Source: Megalobrama amblycephala
Taxonomy: Eukaryota > Chordata > Actinopteri > Cypriniformes > Xenocyprididae
Assembly (NCBI RefSeq): GCF_018812025.1
Contig: NC_063061.1
Span: forward strand, 33,248,640 to 33,312,639
DNA: 64,000 nucleotides
Direction of reading: 5' to 3'
The notes under the pieces are model-generated. The model worked only from the letters and a program-made list of their open reading frames with translations, had not been told where the DNA came from and did not search any database. The position numbers and the translations under genes are program-made. Of this stretch, positions 62,133-64,000 are shown in pieces (positions within the stretch are counted from its first letter, which is position 1; every line of letters starts with the position of its first letter).

Positions 62133-64000
62133 GCAGGTAGTAGTTCCTTCCTCATATCGTTCTGAAATTCTGAAACTCGCACATGATTGTCCGTTTGCCG
62201 GTCATTTGGGAGTAAATAAAACATACGATCGTGTACTCCGTTGTTTTTTCTGGCCTGGCTTAAAAAGCGATGTAGCAAGCTATTGCCGAAGCTGTCATGT
62301 GTGCCAAATGATTGGAAAACCGAATCAGAAAATTTCACCTGCTCCGTTGTATCCAATTCCAGCCATTGGTGAACCATTTGAGCGTGTTTTAATTGACTGT
62401 GTCGGTCCCTTACCTCGTACGAAGTCTGGTAATCAGTACCTTTTAACGATCATGTGTACATCAACGCGTTTTCCAGAGGCAATTCCTCTGCGAAAAATTA
62501 CAGCACCAGTGATTGTGAAGTCACTTATCAAATTCTTCTCGTTGTTTGGCCTTCCGCGTACCATTCAGTCAGATCAAGGTACGAATTTTATGTCTCATGT
62601 GTTTAAACAAGCTCTGGATCAGTTGCATATTCAACACTGCACTTCTAGTTGTTACCATCCAGAAAGTCAGGGGGCACTCGAAAGGTTCCACCAGACCTTG
62701 AAATCTATGCTACGTGCATTTTGTTTGGAGTTCCAAAAAGACTGGGACGATGGAGTGCCTATGGCTATGTTTGCAGTGAGGGAGGTAGTGCAGGAGTCGT
62801 TGGGTTTTAGTCCGGCCGAGTTAGTGTTCGGACATACTGTCCGCGGCCCACTAAAACTGATCAAAGATCATTGGTCTAATGTTTCGAGTCCAAAGAATAT
62901 CCTTGACTTTGTTTCAGAGTTTCGTTTTAAATTGCACCGTGCATGTGAGCTGGCTAAACAGAATTTGGAGATGTCACAACAACGAATGAAAAAACGTTTT
63001 GATCGTGGTGCTAAACTTCGTAGTTTCTCTCCTGGTGACAAGGTATTAGTGCTTTTGCCAGTACCTGGATCAGCCTTACAGGCTCGTTACTATGGTCCTT
63101 ACCAGGTGAAGGAAAAGGTGAGTAAGCTCGACTATGTGATTATGACATCTGACAGAAAGAAAAAAACTCGTCTGTGTCATGTTAACATGCTCAAGCCGTA
63201 CTGTGAGAGGCAGCCAGATTCGTCTGGACAAAAGTCGGCTGTGTTAATTGTTTCATCCGCAGATTCCCCGGGGGTTAAAGAGCAGGAGCTGTCCGGTGCT
63301 GAATCTCTGACCTGTCCATCGCCTTGTGCCGTTCCTGATAACGCTCTCGCTTTATCCATACTTGAGGAGGATGGGGTTAATTTTCCTTCTTCAGAATTGG
63401 TGGCAGGAAGGTTGAAAAATTCTGAAATAATGCAAAACCTTGACTCATTTCTTTCCTATTTGAATGTTACCGAAGGCGCTGATGTGAGTAACATTATTCG
63501 GACGTACGGTAATCTGTTTTCTGATGTTCCCTCTCGTACTACGTTGATCGAACATGATATTGATGTTGGCAATTCTTTGCCTATTAAACAGCACGCGTAC
63601 CGGGTAAGTCCTGAGAAACGAATTCAGCTACAAAAAGAGGTGACCTTCATGCTTGATAATAACATCACAGAGCCAAGCTTCAGTCCTTGGAGCTCGCCTT
63701 GTTTGTTGGTTAAAAAGTCGGACGGAACGTTTTTTTTGTACTGATTTTAGATGCGTGAATTCTGTAACAAAACCAGATAGTTATCCATTGCCTCGTATGG
63801 AAGATTGCGTGGATCGCGTTGGAAATGCTGCTTTCGTTACTAAAATCGACCTGCTTAAAGGTTACTGGCAGGTGCCTTTGTCAGATCGTGCGAAAGAGAT
63901 CAGTGCATTCGTAACACCAGACCATTTCCTACATTACACCGTAATGGCTTTCGGTTTACGAAACGCACCGGCAACTTTCCAACGGATAGTAAATCGTGTC
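62133..64000 (+). pseudogene. pol gene (integrase then reverse transcriptase), frameshifted and cut by the window edge
   Basis: The integrase has an HHCC-type finger (AGHLG ... CRSCHVCQ) and a catalytic core with Asp in LIDCVGPLP, Asp in QSDQGTNF and Glu in ALERFHQTL. A GDKVLVLLPVPG stretch near 63040 resembles the C-terminal DNA-binding fold. Reverse transcriptase follows (IEHDIDVG, then WSSPCLLVKKSDGT), but a run of eight T at 63730-63738 shifts the frame and a stop follows at 63742. The RT continues in another frame (KIDLLKGYWQVPL, then NAPATFQR) to the edge; the YxDD motif lies outside. The order IN-RT is the noteworthy point. Confidence 0.8.

Larger units (their letters stand above)
60763..64000 (+). 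mobile_element. Ty3/gypsy retrotransposon of Gmr1 type, 5' part, decayed
   Basis: The LTR is followed by a primer-binding site, a gag ORF, integrase and then the start of reverse transcriptase, in that order. Integrase upstream of reverse transcriptase inside a Ty3/gypsy element is the arrangement of the Gmr1 group described from fish and other deuterostomes. The protease/zinc-knuckle part expected between gag and integrase is missing, and a frameshift interrupts the reverse transcriptase. The rest lies beyond the right edge. Confidence 0.8.

Overview
The window looks like a stretch of teleost genome, most likely a cyprinid (zebrafish/carp type). Spliced genes have small GT-AG introns, AT-rich spacers are packed with short foldback transposons of the kind abundant in Danio-like genomes (ends resembling GGGTTAGTTCACCC), and the host-like genes (Ly6/uPAR, SAMD3-like) are of fish type. 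It is a transposon-dense accessory region. There is no bacterial signal, no CRISPR array and no recognisable tRNA or rRNA gene.

Layout. 0-6.8 kb: a minus-strand pair, a SAMD3-like gene running off the left edge and a C2H2 zinc-finger/large-ORF gene broken by one frameshift, with a YY1-like CpG promoter at 6.7 kb. 7.0-9.3 kb: a block duplicated at 40.3-42.6 kb. 10.5-11.9 kb: a complete five-exon, GPI-anchored, two-domain Ly6/uPAR gene (minus strand) with a TATA box and two interferon-response-like sites. 12-32 kb: nested foldback elements, two inverted copies of a dead Tc1/IS630-type transposon, and an unusual AT-rich palindromic element family (21.3-22.5 and 27.2-29.4 kb). 33-39.6 kb: a nearly complete ISL2EU-type (PIF/Harbinger-related) DNA transposon with an intact 512-aa THAP-DDE transposase gene (+) and a convergent SWIM/YqaJ exonuclease gene (-) with one frameshift. 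60.8 kb to the right edge: the 5' part of a decayed Ty3/gypsy element of Gmr1 type (integrase upstream of reverse transcriptase) with a 224-bp LTR and a tRNA-Pro primer site.

The most remarkable part is 42.6-60.7 kb. The second copy of the 7-9.3 kb duplication is interrupted by exactly 18,062 bp bounded by 14-bp perfect terminal inverted repeats (CAGGGTTGCCAACT) and a 6-bp target duplication (TGTTTT); the uninterrupted site is present at 9225-9230. Inside are two head-to-head paralogous multi-exon genes, each coding for a C2HC finger, a tyrosine-recombinase domain and a KMT5A-like SET methyltransferase domain, plus a small four-exon gene for an unrecognised 138-aa protein. The two paralogues have decayed in complementary ways. 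The plus-strand copy keeps all recombinase catalytic residues but has a frameshifted, motif-altered SET domain. The minus-strand copy keeps an open SET domain with intact NHS and FDYG motifs but has lost the recombinase core-binding exons and the catalytic His/Tyr segment. I infer a large mobile unit carrying a recombinase-methyltransferase fusion. What moved the unit is unresolved, because no DDE transposase is visible inside it.
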